Source of the DNA: Candidatus Omnitrophota bacterium | GTDB taxonomy: Bacteria; Omnitrophota; Gorgyraeia; Gygaellales; JAMWDD01 | Assembly: GCA_028717645.1 (NCBI GenBank) | Contig: JAQUNK010000006.1 | Span: 1-56,993, forward strand | Length of the DNA: 56,993 bases | Direction of reading: 5' to 3' | In this document: piece after piece, positions 32,941 through 41,266 of the stretch | Layout of the letters: every line of letters starts with the position of its first letter | Position numbering within the stretch: position 1 is the first letter of the stretch | The notes under the pieces: model-generated | Database searches by the model: none | What the model was told of the DNA's origin: nothing | Seen by the model: the letters and a program-made list of their open reading frames with translations, nothing else | Made by a program: the position numbers and the translations under genes

Positions 32941-33693
32941 ATGGATACAAATAGAGAAGAATTTTTAAATCCGGTTTTTATCGACGCCTTTGACCTGGAC
33001 GATGCCTGGTTCCAGTGCCTGAATGCCGTATTGGAAAAAGGCAAGGTCTATACGATCACTAAGGGCAGTTATGAAGGGCAGCGCAGGCTGGAATTCGATT
33101 ATGCCGTCATACGGGTTAAGAAGCCGGCGCACCAGATCATTCCCATTATACCCGAAGGGTTGAATATTCCGGCGCCCACGGATATGGATTATATCCAGGG
33201 TTATCTATCATATTTGCTGACCGGCACCAAAACCCAGACCGAAGATTATACTTACGGCGAGAGGCTGGTTGATCCCAAGGTCAAGGTAACTGGCGAGAAG
33301 GCTAATTTGGTTAAGGAGATGCCTTTACAAGTGAACCAGATCGAAGAAGTGATCAAGATGTATAAAACCAAGGGCCACGGGACCAACCAGGCGACTATGG
33401 AGATCGGCATGCCTTCGGATATCAAATTAGTCGATCCGCCGTGCCTGAGGATCATCGACACACGCATACGCTTTGGAAAACTGCATTTTATGCTTTATTT
33501 CCGTTCCTGGGACCTCTGGGGCGGATTCCCGTCGAACTTAGGGGGCCTGCAATTAGTCAAACAGTATATGGCCGAAGAGATCGGCGTAGAGGACGGCGAG
33601 ATCATTGCCGCCAGCAAAGGCCTGCACCTTTACGAATACAGCTGGGAACTGGCGAAGATACGCACAAAGAAATTTGACCTGATAATAAAATAA
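32941..33693 (+). CDS. Thymidylate synthase, methanogen (archaeal) type
   Basis: A 250-residue protein with the archaeal TYMS pattern: PEGLNIPAPTDMDYIQGYL near residue 70, NQATMEIGMPSDIKLVDPPCLRIID near 145 with the active-site Cys in PPCL, and FRSWDLWGGFPSNLGGLQLVKQYMAEE near 183, equivalent to the dUMP-binding RSxDxxxGxPFN region of ThyA. It should methylate dUMP. Bacteria usually have ThyA or ThyX, so this form suggests ancient exchange with archaea. A weak promoter (TTGTAT-17-TATTAT, 32886-32914) precedes it; the AAGGAG at 32920 is 15 bases from the ATG, farther than usual. Confidence 0.85.
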   Translation: MDTNREEFLNPVFIDAFDLDDAWFQCLNAVLEKGKVYTITKGSYEGQRRLEFDYAVIRVKKPAHQIIPIIPEGLNIPAPTDMDYIQGYLSYLLTGTKTQTEDYTYGERLVDPKVKVTGEKANLVKEMPLQVNQIEEVIKMYKTKGHGTNQATMEIGMPSDIKLVDPPCLRIIDTRIRFGKLHFMLYFRSWDLWGGFPSNLGGLQLVKQYMAEEIGVEDGEIIAASKGLHLYEYSWELAKIRTKKFDLIIK

Positions 33694-33696
33694 ACT

Positions 33697-34695
33697 ATGA
33701 AACCAAAAATTGCGATATTAGGCGACGGAGGGTGGGGGACGACCCTGGCCATTCATTTGGACCGTAAGGGTTATTCTGTTTCTTTATGGGGCGCATTCCC
33801 GGACTACGTAGCATACTTAAATAAAAAGCGCGTCAATACGAAATTCTTAAGCGGGATCAAGATCCCTAAAGGCATTTTCATTACTTCTGACTTAGAGGAA
33901 GTAATTACGCCTGCCGAGATCCTTGTCGTGGCTATTCCTTCGCAATTTTTAAGGAAGACCATCGGCTTATTAAAAAATATGGACCTCTCGGAAAAAATTA
34001 TCGTTAGCGTGACCAAGGGTATCGAAAATCCGACTTTCTTACGGATGTCAGAGGTGATCCACCAAGTATTGGGGCACAACAGGCACGTAGCCGTGCTTTC
34101 CGGGCCGACTATTGCGCAGGAAGTTGCCCACGGTATTCCGACTACTGCAGTGATCGCTTCGCATGATGATAATCTGAACAGTTATTTGCAGGACATTTTT
34201 ATGACGGAGAGGCTGCGTATCTATACAAATAACGATGTCATCGGTGTTGAGCTGGGAGGCAGCCTGAAAAATATCATTGCCATTTCCTGTGGTATTTCCG
34301 ACGGGCTGGGCTTCGGGACTAATGCCAAGGCGGCGATACTCACCCGTGGTTTGGTTGAGATTACCCGTTTGGGCATAACCCTAGGTGCCAGGAAAGAAAC
34401 CTTTAGCGGCCTTACTGGTTTAGGGGATCTCGCCACTACCTGTATCAGCAATTATAGCAGGAATAGGTTTGTTGGCGAGCAGATCGGCAAAGGAAAGTCC
34501 ATGAAAGAGATCATCTCGCATATGCAGATGGTCGCCGAAGGCGTAGCTACGACAAAGGCGGCATACGGGCTAAGTAAGAAATGTAAAGTAGAAATGCCGA
34601 TTACCCGTGAAGTTTATAATGTGATTTATAAAAATAAAGATCCTTTGCAGGCGGTAAAAGATCTGATGACGCGCGCAAAGAAGAAGGAAGAGTAA
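33697..34695 (+). CDS. gpsA: NAD(P)-dependent glycerol-3-phosphate dehydrogenase
   Basis: A 332-residue two-domain dehydrogenase. The Rossmann motif GDGGWGTTLAIHL lies at residues 8-20 (family form GaGsWGTAlA), LSGPTIAQEVAHGIPTTAV near 131 is the catalytic region, and ELGGSLKNIIAISCGISDGLGFGTNAKAA near 185 carries the catalytic Lys. It reduces dihydroxyacetone phosphate to sn-glycerol 3-phosphate for phospholipid synthesis, so this cell makes bacterial-type lipids. The ATG is three bases after the thymidylate synthase gene. Confidence 0.96.
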   Translation: MKPKIAILGDGGWGTTLAIHLDRKGYSVSLWGAFPDYVAYLNKKRVNTKFLSGIKIPKGIFITSDLEEVITPAEILVVAIPSQFLRKTIGLLKNMDLSEKIIVSVTKGIENPTFLRMSEVIHQVLGHNRHVAVLSGPTIAQEVAHGIPTTAVIASHDDNLNSYLQDIFMTERLRIYTNNDVIGVELGGSLKNIIAISCGISDGLGFGTNAKAAILTRGLVEITRLGITLGARKETFSGLTGLGDLATTCISNYSRNRFVGEQIGKGKSMKEIISHMQMVAEGVATTKAAYGLSKKCKVEMPITREVYNVIYKNKDPLQAVKDLMTRAKKKEE

Positions 34696-34711
34696 TTTGG
34701 CAAATTAATTT

Positions 34712-34789
34712 CGGGGCGTGGCTCAGTTTGGCTAGAGCGCTTGAATGGGGTTCAAGAGGTCGACAGTTCAAGTCTGTCCGCCCCGACCA
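34712..34789 (+). tRNA. tRNA-Pro (GGG)
   Basis: Acceptor CGGGGCG/CGCCCCG, D-arm TGGCTCAGTTTGGCTAGAGC, anticodon stem CTTGA/TCAAG around ATGGGGT (anticodon GGG), T-arm GACAGTTCAAGTCTGTC, discriminator A and encoded CCA. The C1-G72 end pair is typical of bacterial tRNA-Pro. Confidence 0.95.
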
Positions 34790-34823
34790 ATTTTTATAAA
34801 GTAAGGTTCGACAGGAGGGCCAA

Positions 34824-36122
34824 TTGAAAAATATCAATGTGGGCTTGATCGGTTTCGGTACCGTGGGTTCCGGCGTAGTAAAGATCCTGCAGGAAAGAAA
34901 AAAATTCCTCAAGGATAAGATCGGCGCAGAAATTATCTTAAAAAAGATATGCGATAAAAATATATCCGGCAAGCGCCCTGTATCGGTCGAGAAGAGCATG
35001 CTTACTTCCAATGCCGGCGATATCCTTAATGATCCGCAGATCGATATCGTGGTGGAACTGATCGGTGGGATAAAGCCGGCGGGTGATTTTATCCGGCAGG
35101 CGCTGTTAAAGGGTAAGCACGTAGTTACCGCCAACAAAGCGCTGCTGGCCGAAGAAGGGCAGGAACTTTTTGACCTGGCGCGCGAGCGTGGCCGTAATAT
35201 TTATTTCGAGGCTTCAGTCGGCGCGGGTATCCCGGTGATCAAGGCAGTAAGAGAGGGCCTGGTGGCGAATAAGTTCCAGGGTGTCTTCGGGATACTGAAT
35301 GGCACATCGAATTATATCCTATCCGAGATGTCCCATGAAAATTGTTCGTTCCAGAAAGCATTGGCCGATGCCAAAAAAAGAGGGTTTGCCGAAGCGAATC
35401 CTGCCTTGGATATAGAAGGTATTGATTCTGCACATAAATTGATCCTGCTCGTTTACCTGTGTTTCGGTAGGTTCGTTGCCTTAAAAGACGTATTCGTGGA
35501 AGGCATATCCAGGATCTCGTTGATGGATATCAATTACGCCAGAGAAATAGGCTGGCAGATCAAATTATTGGCCATCGCCAAGAAGTCCGGAGACGAGTTA
35601 GAGGTAAGGGTGCATCCGACCCTCGTACCTATGGAGCATCCGTTGGCCTCGATCACTGGTATCAACAACGCCATTTTTGTGCATTCGGACCTGGTGGGTA
35701 ATCTCTTATTTTACGGCCCGGGCGCAGGCTGGCTTACTGCTGCATCAGCAGTGGTATCGGATATCGTCGACCTGACCAAAGATATCCGCGCCGGACTATT
35801 TAAGCCTACTCTGAACATTATTCCTGATCAATCTGTGAGGAGAATAGAGAAAATAGACGAGATCGAAAGCCGCTATTACCTGCGTTTTATGACCGAGGAT
35901 AAACCCGGAGTACTGGGGAATGTCTCGGGAATATTGGGGAAATTCGGCATCAGCATCGCTTCGGTTAACCAGAAGGAAAGAAAAAAAGCCGGCGTGGTGC
36001 CGATAGTCATGGTCTTACACGAAGCAAAAGAAAAAAATATCCGTATGGCCCTGGAGCGCATCAATAAACTTCCTACTATCGAAGATAAGGCCCTGGCCAT
36101 CAGGATAGAAGAGACGTTCTAA
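34824..36122 (+). CDS. hom: Homoserine dehydrogenase
   Basis: A 432-residue protein: NAD(P)-binding [16 protein letters not shown] near residue 5, [16 protein letters not shown] near 100 with the catalytic-domain Lys, [14 protein letters not shown] near 155, and a C-terminal ACT domain ([24 protein letters not shown], about 352-375) for feedback by threonine. The start is TTG at 34824, with AGGAGGG eight bases upstream. It begins the hom, thrC, kinase-like, lysC, cimA operon. It reduces aspartate semialdehyde to homoserine. Confidence 0.96.
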   Translation: MKNINVGLIGFGTVGSGVVKILQERKKFLKDKIGAEIILKKICDKNISGKRPVSVEKSMLTSNAGDILNDPQIDIVVELIGGIKPAGDFIRQALLKGKHVVTANKALLAEEGQELFDLARERGRNIYFEASVGAGIPVIKAVREGLVANKFQGVFGILNGTSNYILSEMSHENCSFQKALADAKKRGFAEANPALDIEGIDSAHKLILLVYLCFGRFVALKDVFVEGISRISLMDINYAREIGWQIKLLAIAKKSGDELEVRVHPTLVPMEHPLASITGINNAIFVHSDLVGNLLFYGPGAGWLTAASAVVSDIVDLTKDIRAGLFKPTLNIIPDQSVRRIEKIDEIESRYYLRFMTEDKPGVLGNVSGILGKFGISIASVNQKERKKAGVVPIVMVLHEAKEKNIRMALERINKLPTIEDKALAIRIEETF

Positions 36123-36123
36123 G

Positions 36124-37224
36124 ATGAAAAATAATAATTTTAAAAGCTGGCCCGGTGTGATCGAGTATTATAAGAGATTCCTTCCGGTAGGCGATGCGAC
36201 GCAGGTCATTACTTTAAAAGAAGGAAATACGCCCCTGATTTTTTCGCGCGCTTTAACTGCGATGCTGGGAAATGGTTTTGAAGTTTACCTGAAATATGAA
36301 GGCCTGAACCCGACTTGTTCTTTTAAGGACAGAGGGATGACCATGGCCGTGACCAAGGCCAAAGAAGAAGGCTCGCACGCGATCATGTGTGCTTCTACCG
36401 GTAATACTTCTGCTTCGGCCGCGGCTTATGCTGCCAGGGCGGGCATGTCTTGTTTTGTTTTGATCCCCAAAGGCGCGATAGCGCTGGGTAAATTAAGCCA
36501 GGCCCTGATCCATAATGCCAAGGTCCTGGCAGTGGATGGTAATTTTGATGATGCGCTTGAGATCGTGCGTGAGATCACTGCTAGCCATAAGATCACGCTG
36601 GTAAATTCTTTGAACCCTTTCCGCATCGAGGGCCAGAAAACCGCGGCTTTCGAGATCTGCGATAGTCTGGGCGATGCGCCGGATTTTCAGGCTATGCCCG
36701 TGGGCAATGCCGGAAATATCACCGCCTATTGGAAAGGTTATAAAGAATACAATAATCTCGGGCTGATAAAAAAATTGCCCAAGATGCTGGGATTCCAGGC
36801 TGCGGGGAGTGCTCCGATAGTCAAGGATAAGATCATCAAGAAACCGAAAACAATTGCCACAGCCATCAGGATCGGTAATCCGGCCAGCTGGAAAAGCGCC
36901 CTAGAGGCGCGGGATGAATCTGGCGGCCTGATCGATATGGTGACTGACCGAGAAATAATTTATGCTTATAAAATGTTGGCTGCCGTAGATGGTGTTTTTG
37001 CTGAACCTGCTTCTGTCGCTTCTATCGCGGGATTGATAAAATTGAAAAAGTTGGGTTATTTCCATAAGTTCCGTTCGTCCGGAGATAGATCAGGAAAACT
37101 AAAGATAGTCTGCATATTGACCGGGCACGGTTTAAAAGACCCTGACCGGGCAATAAAGACGGTCAAAGAGCCGAGGGTGATCCCGGCCAATACCAGGGCG
37201 ATACTGAAAGAAATCGGTTATTAA
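36124..37224 (+). CDS. thrC: Threonine synthase
   Basis: A 366-residue fold-type II PLP enzyme with the cofactor Lys in [15 protein letters not shown] near residue 62, [19 protein letters not shown] near 90 for phosphate binding and [16 protein letters not shown] near 195. It converts O-phosphohomoserine to threonine. The length and motifs match the short bacterial ThrC. It lies one base after hom; its substrate must come from a homoserine kinase, and the next gene is the only candidate here. Confidence 0.95.
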   Translation: MKNNNFKSWPGVIEYYKRFLPVGDATQVITLKEGNTPLIFSRALTAMLGNGFEVYLKYEGLNPTCSFKDRGMTMAVTKAKEEGSHAIMCASTGNTSASAAAYAARAGMSCFVLIPKGAIALGKLSQALIHNAKVLAVDGNFDDALEIVREITASHKITLVNSLNPFRIEGQKTAAFEICDSLGDAPDFQAMPVGNAGNITAYWKGYKEYNNLGLIKKLPKMLGFQAAGSAPIVKDKIIKKPKTIATAIRIGNPASWKSALEARDESGGLIDMVTDREIIYAYKMLAAVDGVFAEPASVASIAGLIKLKKLGYFHKFRSSGDRSGKLKIVCILTGHGLKDPDRAIKTVKEPRVIPANTRAILKEIGY

Positions 37225-37230
37225 TTTGAT

Positions 37231-38439
37231 ATGGATATGAAATACATAGTTTTAGTCGGGGATGGAATGGCGGATTACCCGGTGAAAGAGCTGGGCGAAC
37301 GTACGCCTTTGGAAGTGGCTCCGACACCGAACATGGATTTTATTGCTCAACATGGGCGCCTGGGCCAGATCAGGACCGTGCCCGCCAAGATGCAGCCGGC
37401 AAGCGACGTAGCGAATATTTCTATTTTAGGATATGATCCGCCAGCTTATTATACCGGAAGAGGGCCTTTGGAGGCGGCAAATTTAGGCGTGCATTTGGAA
37501 GAAGGAGACGTGGCCTTTAGATGCAATCTCATTACTACTTCCGGCGATACGCTCCTGGATTATAGCGCCGGGCATATCAGTTCAAAAGAGTCGTCTACCT
37601 TAATGAAATTTCTGGATGCAGAACTCGGTACAAAAGAGATCAAATTTTATCCCGGAGTAAGTTACCGGAATCTCATTCTGTTCAAAAGTTCCGTTGCCCA
37701 GGGCCTGGATAAAGTGATCTGCAGGCCGCCACATGATATTACGGGCCAGAAGATATTCAAAAACCTGCCTAAGGGTGCGGCAGCAAAACTTTTACTTGAA
37801 TTAATGTCGCGCTCACGGGAAATATTGCCTGACCATGAAGTAAACCATGTGCGTATTGACCTAAAAGAGAACCCGGCGAATATGATCTGGCTTTGGGGCC
37901 AGGGTAAAAAGCCGGCTATGCCTACTTTCAAAGAAAAATTCGGGCTGGAAGGCAGTGTGATCTCCGCTGTGGACCTGATCAAGGGCCTGGGTAAGATCAT
38001 CGGCCTGGATGTGATCAATGTCAAAGGCGCCACTGGCTATTATGATACGAATTATCAGGGCAAGGCCGAAGCGGCATTAAAGTCGCTAAAAACAAAAGAT
38101 TTCGTTTTTGTGCATGTGGAAGCACCCGATGAGGCCGGGCATAACGGGGATCTCAGGGAAAAAATGTTGGCCATAGAGAGGTTTGATAAATACATCGTCG
38201 GTGCTTTCCTGGAGGCCTTTAAGGACAAAGATAATTTTCGTATCCTTGTTTTGCCTGATCATGCCACACCGGTAGCAAGGAAGACGCACGTAGCGGATAT
38301 GGTCTGTTTCGGTATTTACGGAAAGGGTATTACGAGCGGCAATTTCACGGCCTACAATGAAAATGAAGCCAGGAAAAGCGAGCTTGTTTTTCAAAAAGGC
38401 CATGAATTAATGAATTATTTTATCAAAAGCGGTTTATAA
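37231..38439 (+). CDS. Phosphoglycerate-mutase-like protein, probable homoserine kinase
   Basis: A 402-residue alkaline-phosphatase-superfamily protein: KYIVLVGDGMADYPVKELG at the start with the metal-binding Asp, PASDVANISILGYDPPAYYTGRGPLEAA near 52 (Ser nucleophile in SDVANIS), HVEAPDEAGHNGD near 295 and LVLPDHATPVARKTH near 335. It resembles archaeal-type cofactor-independent phosphoglycerate mutase (ApgM). A branch of this family located in threonine operons without thrB has been proposed to be the homoserine kinase, and this context (hom, thrC, this gene, lysC) fits that role better than glycolysis. Mutase activity cannot be excluded. Confidence 0.85.
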   Translation: MDMKYIVLVGDGMADYPVKELGERTPLEVAPTPNMDFIAQHGRLGQIRTVPAKMQPASDVANISILGYDPPAYYTGRGPLEAANLGVHLEEGDVAFRCNLITTSGDTLLDYSAGHISSKESSTLMKFLDAELGTKEIKFYPGVSYRNLILFKSSVAQGLDKVICRPPHDITGQKIFKNLPKGAAAKLLLELMSRSREILPDHEVNHVRIDLKENPANMIWLWGQGKKPAMPTFKEKFGLEGSVISAVDLIKGLGKIIGLDVINVKGATGYYDTNYQGKAEAALKSLKTKDFVFVHVEAPDEAGHNGDLREKMLAIERFDKYIVGAFLEAFKDKDNFRILVLPDHATPVARKTHVADMVCFGIYGKGITSGNFTAYNENEARKSELVFQKGHELMNYFIKSGL

Positions 38440-38464
38440 TATTTTTAACAAAGGCAGGAGGAAA

Positions 38465-39682
38465 ATGGCTAAAGGCCTGATAGTGCAAAAATTCGGGGGC
38501 AGTTCTGTGGCCAACGTCGAGCGCATTCAAAATGTGGCCAAGAGGGTGGTAGAGTATAAAAAGAAGGGCTATGACCTGGTGGTGGTGGTTTCCGCGTTAG
38601 GGGATACGACCGACGAACTCATTTCTTTATCCGAGCAGATCAATAAGCATCCTTCTGAACGCGAAATGGATATGTTGCTTTCTACCGGAGAACAGGCCTC
38701 CAGTGCGCTCCTGGCCATGGCGATACATAAATTGGGTTTTGAAGCGATCTCTTTTACCGGCGCGCAGGTCGGGATAATTACGGATACCGACTTTACCAAG
38801 GCCAAGATCATCGATATCAGCGCGGATAAGATCAAAGACGCGCTGAAGAAAAAAAAGATCGTGATCGTCGCCGGGTTCCAGGGTATTACCCGTAACCAGG
38901 ATATTACCACTTTGGGCCGAGGCGGTTCCGACCTTACGGCCGTGGCCCTGGCCAAGGCGCTCAGCGCGCGCACCTGTGAGATCTATACCGACGTAGACGG
39001 CGTTTATACCACTGACCCGCGGATAGAGCCAAAGGCAAAAAAACTCCCGCACATCACCTACGATGAAATGCTGGAGATGGCCTCCCTGGGCGCCCAGGTA
39101 ATGCAGGCGCGCTCCATAGAAGTGGCCAAAAAATTCAATGTGATCATTCATGTACGTTCGTCTTTTAACAAACACGAAGGAACGATTATTTCTAAGGAGG
39201 CAAAACGGATGGAAGAGTTTGTCATCAGCGGGGTGACCCTGAATAAGAACGAAGTCAAGATCACCATTTGTGACGTTCCGGATAAGCCCGGTGTTGCGGC
39301 AAAAATATTCAGCAAGATTTCCGAGGGTGGCGTAAATGTGGATATGATCGTGCAGAACGTCAGCCACACCCGGCAGACGGACATTTCTTTTACCGCCCCT
39401 AAAGCGGACCTCTCCAAGGTGATGAGGATAACCAAAAAGGCGGCTGCGAATATCGGTGCGGGCAAAGTATTGAAAGATGAAGATATCGCGCGCGTTTCGA
39501 TAGTCGGTGTGGGAATGAAGACCCATCCCGGTGTTGCGGCAAAGATGTTCAGTGCCTTATCCAAACACGACATAAACATCGAAATGATCTCTACCTCAGA
39601 AATAAGTATTTCTTGTATCATCAAGAAAAAATCCGGTGAGGAAGCGGTACGGGCATTACATGCCCAATTCAATTTGGCCTAA
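38465..39682 (+). CDS. lysC: Aspartate kinase
   Basis: A 405-residue protein with the aspartokinase start LIVQKFGGSSVANVERIQNV, LSTGEQASSALLAMAI near 75, TTLGRGGSDLTAVALAKAL near 148 and two C-terminal ACT domains (ITICDVPDKPGVAAKIFSKI and VSIVGVGMKTHPGVAAKMFS). It phosphorylates aspartate for the lysine, threonine and methionine branch and is normally feedback-inhibited through the ACT domains. AGGAGG lies just before the ATG. It follows the kinase-like gene by 25 bases. Confidence 0.96.
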   Translation: MAKGLIVQKFGGSSVANVERIQNVAKRVVEYKKKGYDLVVVVSALGDTTDELISLSEQINKHPSEREMDMLLSTGEQASSALLAMAIHKLGFEAISFTGAQVGIITDTDFTKAKIIDISADKIKDALKKKKIVIVAGFQGITRNQDITTLGRGGSDLTAVALAKALSARTCEIYTDVDGVYTTDPRIEPKAKKLPHITYDEMLEMASLGAQVMQARSIEVAKKFNVIIHVRSSFNKHEGTIISKEAKRMEEFVISGVTLNKNEVKITICDVPDKPGVAAKIFSKISEGGVNVDMIVQNVSHTRQTDISFTAPKADLSKVMRITKKAAANIGAGKVLKDEDIARVSIVGVGMKTHPGVAAKMFSALSKHDINIEMISTSEISISCIIKKKSGEEAVRALHAQFNLA

Positions 39683-39698
39683 AAATCCAGAGGTGAAT

Positions 39699-41261
39699 AT
39701 GCAGGTTAAATTATACGACACTACTTTACGCGACGGTTCGCAGGGCGAGGGTATCTCTTATTCGGTGAATGACAAGGTAAATATCGCGGCCAAGCTCGAC
39801 GAATTAGGCGTCCATTACATCGAAGCCGGCTGGCCGATGAACCCTAAGGATAAGCAGGTATTCGCTGCGCTGAATAAAAAGAAGTTAAAGAACGCTGAAT
39901 TGGTCGCCTTTGGTTCGACCCGCAGGGCCGATGTGAAGGTAGAGGACGATGAGAATATCAAAAGCCTGCTTGGCGCGCAAACAAAGATCATCACGGTTTT
40001 CGGCAAGACCTGGGACCTGCATGTAAGGGATGTTCTTAAAGTATCGCTGGATGAGAACTTGAAAATGATCTCGGATACAGTATCATACCTGGCGGCAAAA
40101 GGCAGAAAGGTATTTTATGATTGCGAGCACTTTTTTGATGCCTATAAGGCTAATCCGGATTATGCGCTGAAGACCTTATTATGTGCCCAGGATGCCGGTG
40201 CCAGTGCCATCGTTTTATGCGATACCAACGGCGGGACATTGACCAAGGATATTTTGAGGATCATCAAAGAGATCAGCCCGAAGATAAAAGTGGGCCTGGG
40301 TATTCATGAGCATAATGATTTAGGTTTGGGTGTAGCTAATTCTATCGCTGCGGTTGAGGCCGGATGTACTCAGGTCCAGGGCACGATGAACGGCTATGGC
40401 GAACGCTGCGGTAACGCGGACCTGGTGACGATCATCGGGATCCTGAAGACAAAGATGGGTGTTGATTGCGTTTCTGACACGCAGATCAAGGCACTTACCC
40501 CGACCGCGCATTTTATCAGCGAGATTTCCAATATGCGCCAGCAGGAGAATCAGCCGTTTGTGGGCAGGTCCGCCTTTGCGCATAAAGGAGGGGTGCATAT
40601 TAACGCGGTAATGAAGAATCCGGTTACCTATGAACATCTTGATCCGGCTGCCGTAGGAAATTATCGCCGGATCCTGGTTTCGGAATTAGCCGGTAAAACT
40701 CCCATTTTGATCAAGGCGAAAGAACTGGACCTGGACCTGGAGAAAGAATCTGCGCAGAGTAAGAAGATCTTGAAATTATTGCAGGCCCTGGAACATCAGG
40801 GCTATAGCTTTGAGGCGGCGGATGCTTCTTTCGAATTATTGGTCAAGCGCGAATTAAAGAAGTATAAGAAATTTTTTGACCTTGAGAGTTTTAAGGTGGT
40901 AATCGAAAAACACGCTGACGGCCGCATTACTTCGGAGGCAGTGATCAAGATCAAGGTAAAAGGTGTAAAAGAGCATACCGCAGCAGAAGGTGATGGCCCG
41001 GTCAATGCCCTGGATAATGCCTTGCGCAAGGCCTTGAAGAGTTTCTATCCGGCCCTGGCTAAGATGCATTTGTCAGACTTCAAGGTGCGCGTTTTGGATG
41101 CCAAGGTCGGTACTGCGGCTAAGGTGCGTGTCTTTATCCAGTCGCAGGATGAAAAAGACTCCTGGAATACGGTAGGAGTTTCGGAAAATATTATCGAGGC
41201 ATCATGGCAGGCACTTGTAGATAGCGTTGAATACAAACTATTAAAAGATAAAGTCGAATAA
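39699..41261 (+). CDS. cimA: (R)-citramalate synthase
   Basis: From ATG 39699 this is a 520-residue protein: KLYDTTLRDGSQGEGISYSV at the start, FYDCEHFFDAYKANPDYAL near 130, LGIHEHNDLGLGVANSIAA near 203 and the regulatory LeuA-type dimerisation domain at the C-terminus (AEGDGPVNALDNALRKAL). The wording of the TLRDG and HEHND motifs fits CimA rather than isopropylmalate synthase. It condenses pyruvate and acetyl-CoA to citramalate, giving 2-oxobutyrate for isoleucine without threonine deaminase. The ORF-track start (39636) would overlap lysC; AGAGGTGA precedes ATG 39699. Using acetyl-CoA suits the acetyl-CoA pathway genes above. Confidence 0.93.
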   Translation: MQVKLYDTTLRDGSQGEGISYSVNDKVNIAAKLDELGVHYIEAGWPMNPKDKQVFAALNKKKLKNAELVAFGSTRRADVKVEDDENIKSLLGAQTKIITVFGKTWDLHVRDVLKVSLDENLKMISDTVSYLAAKGRKVFYDCEHFFDAYKANPDYALKTLLCAQDAGASAIVLCDTNGGTLTKDILRIIKEISPKIKVGLGIHEHNDLGLGVANSIAAVEAGCTQVQGTMNGYGERCGNADLVTIIGILKTKMGVDCVSDTQIKALTPTAHFISEISNMRQQENQPFVGRSAFAHKGGVHINAVMKNPVTYEHLDPAAVGNYRRILVSELAGKTPILIKAKELDLDLEKESAQSKKILKLLQALEHQGYSFEAADASFELLVKRELKKYKKFFDLESFKVVIEKHADGRITSEAVIKIKVKGVKEHTAAEGDGPVNALDNALRKALKSFYPALAKMHLSDFKVRVLDAKVGTAAKVRVFIQSQDEKDSWNTVGVSENIIEASWQALVDSVEYKLLKDKVE

Positions 41262-41266
41262 TATTC

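Noticed and set aside
38627-39526. 299-codon minus-strand ORF inside lysC
   Set aside because: Antisense to motif-bearing aspartokinase sequence; composition (His/Gly/Arg-rich) is typical of a shadow frame.
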